From: Myxococcota bacterium
GTDB lineage: Bacteria; Myxococcota_A; UBA9160; UBA6930
Assembly: GCA_028277885.1 (NCBI GenBank)
Contig: JANQFK010000003.1
Span: forward strand, 1 to 64,000
DNA length: 64,000 nt
Direction: 5' to 3'
A model generated the notes under the pieces. The model saw only the letters and a list, made by a program, of their open reading frames with translations. It did not search any database and was not told the DNA's origin. Made by a program: the position numbers and the translations under genes. Below are positions 62,482 through 64,000 of this stretch, piece after piece; the first letter of the stretch is position 1; every line of letters begins with the position of its first letter.

Positions 62482-63192
62482 ATGGACATCGTCACCACCT
62501 GGTACGGCTGGGAGTTCCTGCTGCGCTGGTTCCACTTCCTCGCGGGGATCACCTGGATCGGCGTGCTCTACTACTTCAACTTCATCCAGACGCCCTTCTT
62601 CGGCACCGAGCTCGGCGGCTCCGCAAAGAGCGCCATGACGCGGGGCCTCGTCCCCAGCGCGCTGTGGTGGTTCCGCTGGGGCGCGATGTTCACGTTCCTG
62701 ACCGGCTGGCTCATCGTCATCGGCAAGTGGCACACCGGGACCGGGCTCGGCGATCCCTACATGACCCGCATCCTCACCGGCGGCATCATGGGCAGCTTCA
62801 TGTGGTTCAACGTGTGGTTCGTGATCTGGCCGGCCCAGCGCGACTACGCGATCAAGAGCGCGATGCAGGTCGCCGAGGGCGGCGACCCCGTGCCCGGCAC
62901 CCCCGAGAAGGGCGCCCTGGCGGGCCGCGCCTCCCGGACCAACACGCTCTACTCGATCCCCATGCTGTTCTTCATGGGGTCCGCGAGCCACCTCCAGACG
63001 CTCAACACGGGCACCAACGACACGGTCTACTGGATCATCGCGCTGGCGCTGATCCTGCTCGTCGAGCTGAACGCGGTGATCGGGACCGGGGCCCGGCAGA
63101 AGTACCTCGCCAGCGTCTCCGGAACCATCCACGCCGGGCTCGGCCTGACGCTGGTGCTCTACCTGGTGGGTCTGTTCGTCAACACGGCGTGA
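62482..63192 (+). CDS. urate oxidase N-terminal (PuuD-like) membrane protein
   Basis: This 236-residue protein has about six to eight hydrophobic helices and matches the membrane domain of PuuD-type urate hydroxylase. RWFHFLAGITWIGVLYYFNF, FRWGAMFTFLTGWLIV and FVIWPAQRDYAIKSAMQ are recognisable. The cytochrome c domain that follows in PuuD is missing, so it is a short form. A GGAGGAG site precedes the ATG at 62482. It may be a haem- or substrate-binding membrane protein rather than a urate oxidase. Confidence 0.8.
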   Translation: MDIVTTWYGWEFLLRWFHFLAGITWIGVLYYFNFIQTPFFGTELGGSAKSAMTRGLVPSALWWFRWGAMFTFLTGWLIVIGKWHTGTGLGDPYMTRILTGGIMGSFMWFNVWFVIWPAQRDYAIKSAMQVAEGGDPVPGTPEKGALAGRASRTNTLYSIPMLFFMGSASHLQTLNTGTNDTVYWIIALALILLVELNAVIGTGARQKYLASVSGTIHAGLGLTLVLYLVGLFVNTA

Positions 63193-63202
63193 GCCGCGGC
63201 TC

Positions 63203-63844
63203 GTGACGCGCTTCCGCGCCGTCCTGCGCCCGAGGGACGCCCGGGCCGACGACGCCGAGGCCACCGGTGGGCGCGCCTGCGGGGGCTGCACCCTGTGCTG
63301 CACGGTGCTGCGCGTCGACGAGCTCGGCAAGCTCGGGGGGGAGCCCTGCCGCCACCTCGCGCGCCTCGCGGGCGGCACCCCGGGCTGCGGGATCCACGCC
63401 GAGCGGCCGCGCATCTGCCGCCGCTACCGCTGCCTCTGGCTCCAGGGCGGGCTCGAGGAGGACGACCGCCCGGACCGCCTCGGGGCCGTGCTCGACCTGC
63501 TCACCGAGGCGGGCACGACCCACCTCGCGGTGCGCGAGGCCGAGCCCGGCGCGCTCGAGCGCTCGCCACGGCTGCGCGCCGTGGTGGAGCGTTACCGGGC
63601 CTTCCTGCCCGTCCGCGTCACCGACACGAGGGACGTGATGGACGGCGACGCGCCGGTGCGCCTGCTGCTGCCCTCGGGCGAGGAGCGCATCGTGGAGGGG
63701 GACCGGGTGAGCGTCTACCGCGACGGCGAGCTCGCCGAGCGCACGCGGCTGCCGTGGGTCCAGCGTGCGGCGCGTCGCGTGCTGCTCCGGGTGCGCGGCC
63801 ACCGGCTCGCCCGGGCGCGCCGGCGGGGGCCGCCGCCCGTCTGA
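63203..63844 (+). CDS. YkgJ-like cysteine-cluster protein
   Basis: This 213-residue protein has the YkgJ/CxxCxxCC cysteine cluster: CGGCTLCC (Cys26, Cys29, Cys32, Cys33), then Cys62 in GCGIHAERPRIC and Cys72 and Cys77. These residues probably bind zinc or an iron-sulfur centre. The C-terminal part is variable and basic. The start is a GTG ten bases after the previous stop, so it may be co-transcribed with the PuuD-like gene. The function is unknown. Confidence 0.8.
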   Translation: MTRFRAVLRPRDARADDAEATGGRACGGCTLCCTVLRVDELGKLGGEPCRHLARLAGGTPGCGIHAERPRICRRYRCLWLQGGLEEDDRPDRLGAVLDLLTEAGTTHLAVREAEPGALERSPRLRAVVERYRAFLPVRVTDTRDVMDGDAPVRLLLPSGEERIVEGDRVSVYRDGELAERTRLPWVQRAARRVLLRVRGHRLARARRRGPPPV

Positions 63845-63906
63845 ACACCGTTCGGTGGCGACCCCTCCCTTTCGCCTACCTTGTGGGGTCCTCGGAGGTG
63901 CTGCCG

Positions 63907-64000
63907 TTGTCGAAGCTCTGGCTGGTGCTCCCCTTCGGGCTGGCCTTCCTGCCGGCCCTCCTGACCCTGGGTCGCCGCGCGCCCACGACGTTCCTATACT
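63907..64000 (+). CDS. start of a gene with a signal peptide or membrane helix, cut by the window end
   Basis: The TTG at 63907 follows GGAGGT by seven bases. The first 31 residues are hydrophobic after a short basic start (SKLWLVLPFGLAFLPALLTL, then GRRAPTTFLY), as in a signal peptide or membrane anchor. A GTG at 63898 is an alternative start. The rest lies beyond the window, so no family can be named. Confidence 0.5.
   Translation, partial: MSKLWLVLPFGLAFLPALLTLGRRAPTTFLY

Overview
The window is a very G+C-rich bacterial chromosome segment (by eye about 70 percent or more), densely packed with genes that often overlap by 1-11 bases. The organism has a Gram-negative envelope: an LpxL/HtrB-type lipid A acyltransferase, an outer-membrane secretin, several lipoproteins and a PEP-CTERM protein. 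It also encodes FO (deazaflavin) synthase subunits, a Tad pilus, a MIOX-type inositol oxygenase and a divergent DnaA. Together these suggest a deltaproteobacterium-like or Myxococcota-like lineage. That placement is an inference; no rRNA gene is present.

Layout. 1-6.9 kb: housekeeping and assorted enzymes (SprT-like protease, Lon-N domain protein, atypical DnaA, amidohydrolase, metallo-beta-lactamase fold protein, PhyH-type dioxygenase). 6.9-23.5 kb: an envelope glycan region. Its core (8874-20658, all plus strand) encodes an SGNH protein, a flippase, a NodU/TobZ-type carbamoyltransferase, a methyltransferase, an FkbH acyl loader, an acyl carrier protein, a second SGNH protein, a 41-residue membrane microprotein, an MBOAT acyltransferase, a MaoC hydratase, an SDR and a second methyltransferase. 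23.5-32 kb: sterol-desaturase-like protein with TetR, a molybdopterin oxidoreductase, two HxlR regulators, inositol oxygenase, DUF4336, GST and CMD proteins. 32-46.4 kb: PEP-CTERM and DUF4349 proteins, cofH-cofG, a sulfite/nitrite reductase, LpxL, DUF3465, two GNATs, UbiA-like and TesB proteins, acs and pepP. 46.4-50.1 kb: a structured non-coding interval, RNase D and proS. 50.2-61.2 kb: a complete-looking Tad/Flp pilus locus on the minus strand. 61.4-64 kb: a 5'-3' exonuclease, a urate-oxidase-N membrane protein, a YkgJ-like protein and a truncated last gene.

The most interesting unit is the envelope acylation cluster. FkbH plus a free acyl carrier protein can make a cytoplasmic acyl-thioester. 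The MBOAT could pass that acyl group across the membrane. The microprotein at 17189-17314 ends in a Tyr-x-x-Phe tail like the acyl-shuttle tail of DltX. The neighbouring SGNH protein occupies the DltD position. This reads as a Gram-negative, Dlt-like relay that would decorate a flippase-exported glycan with an FkbH-derived (glyceryl- or hydroxyacyl-type) group instead of D-alanine, alongside carbamoylation and methylation.

Other notable non-coding signals are a perfect 34-bp inverted repeat that contains both stop codons of two convergent genes, paired CGCTACG-N5-CGTAGCG operators in front of an HxlR gene, a dispersed hairpin repeat in three copies, and a terminator-ended structured interval upstream of pepP that may be an unannotated RNA.
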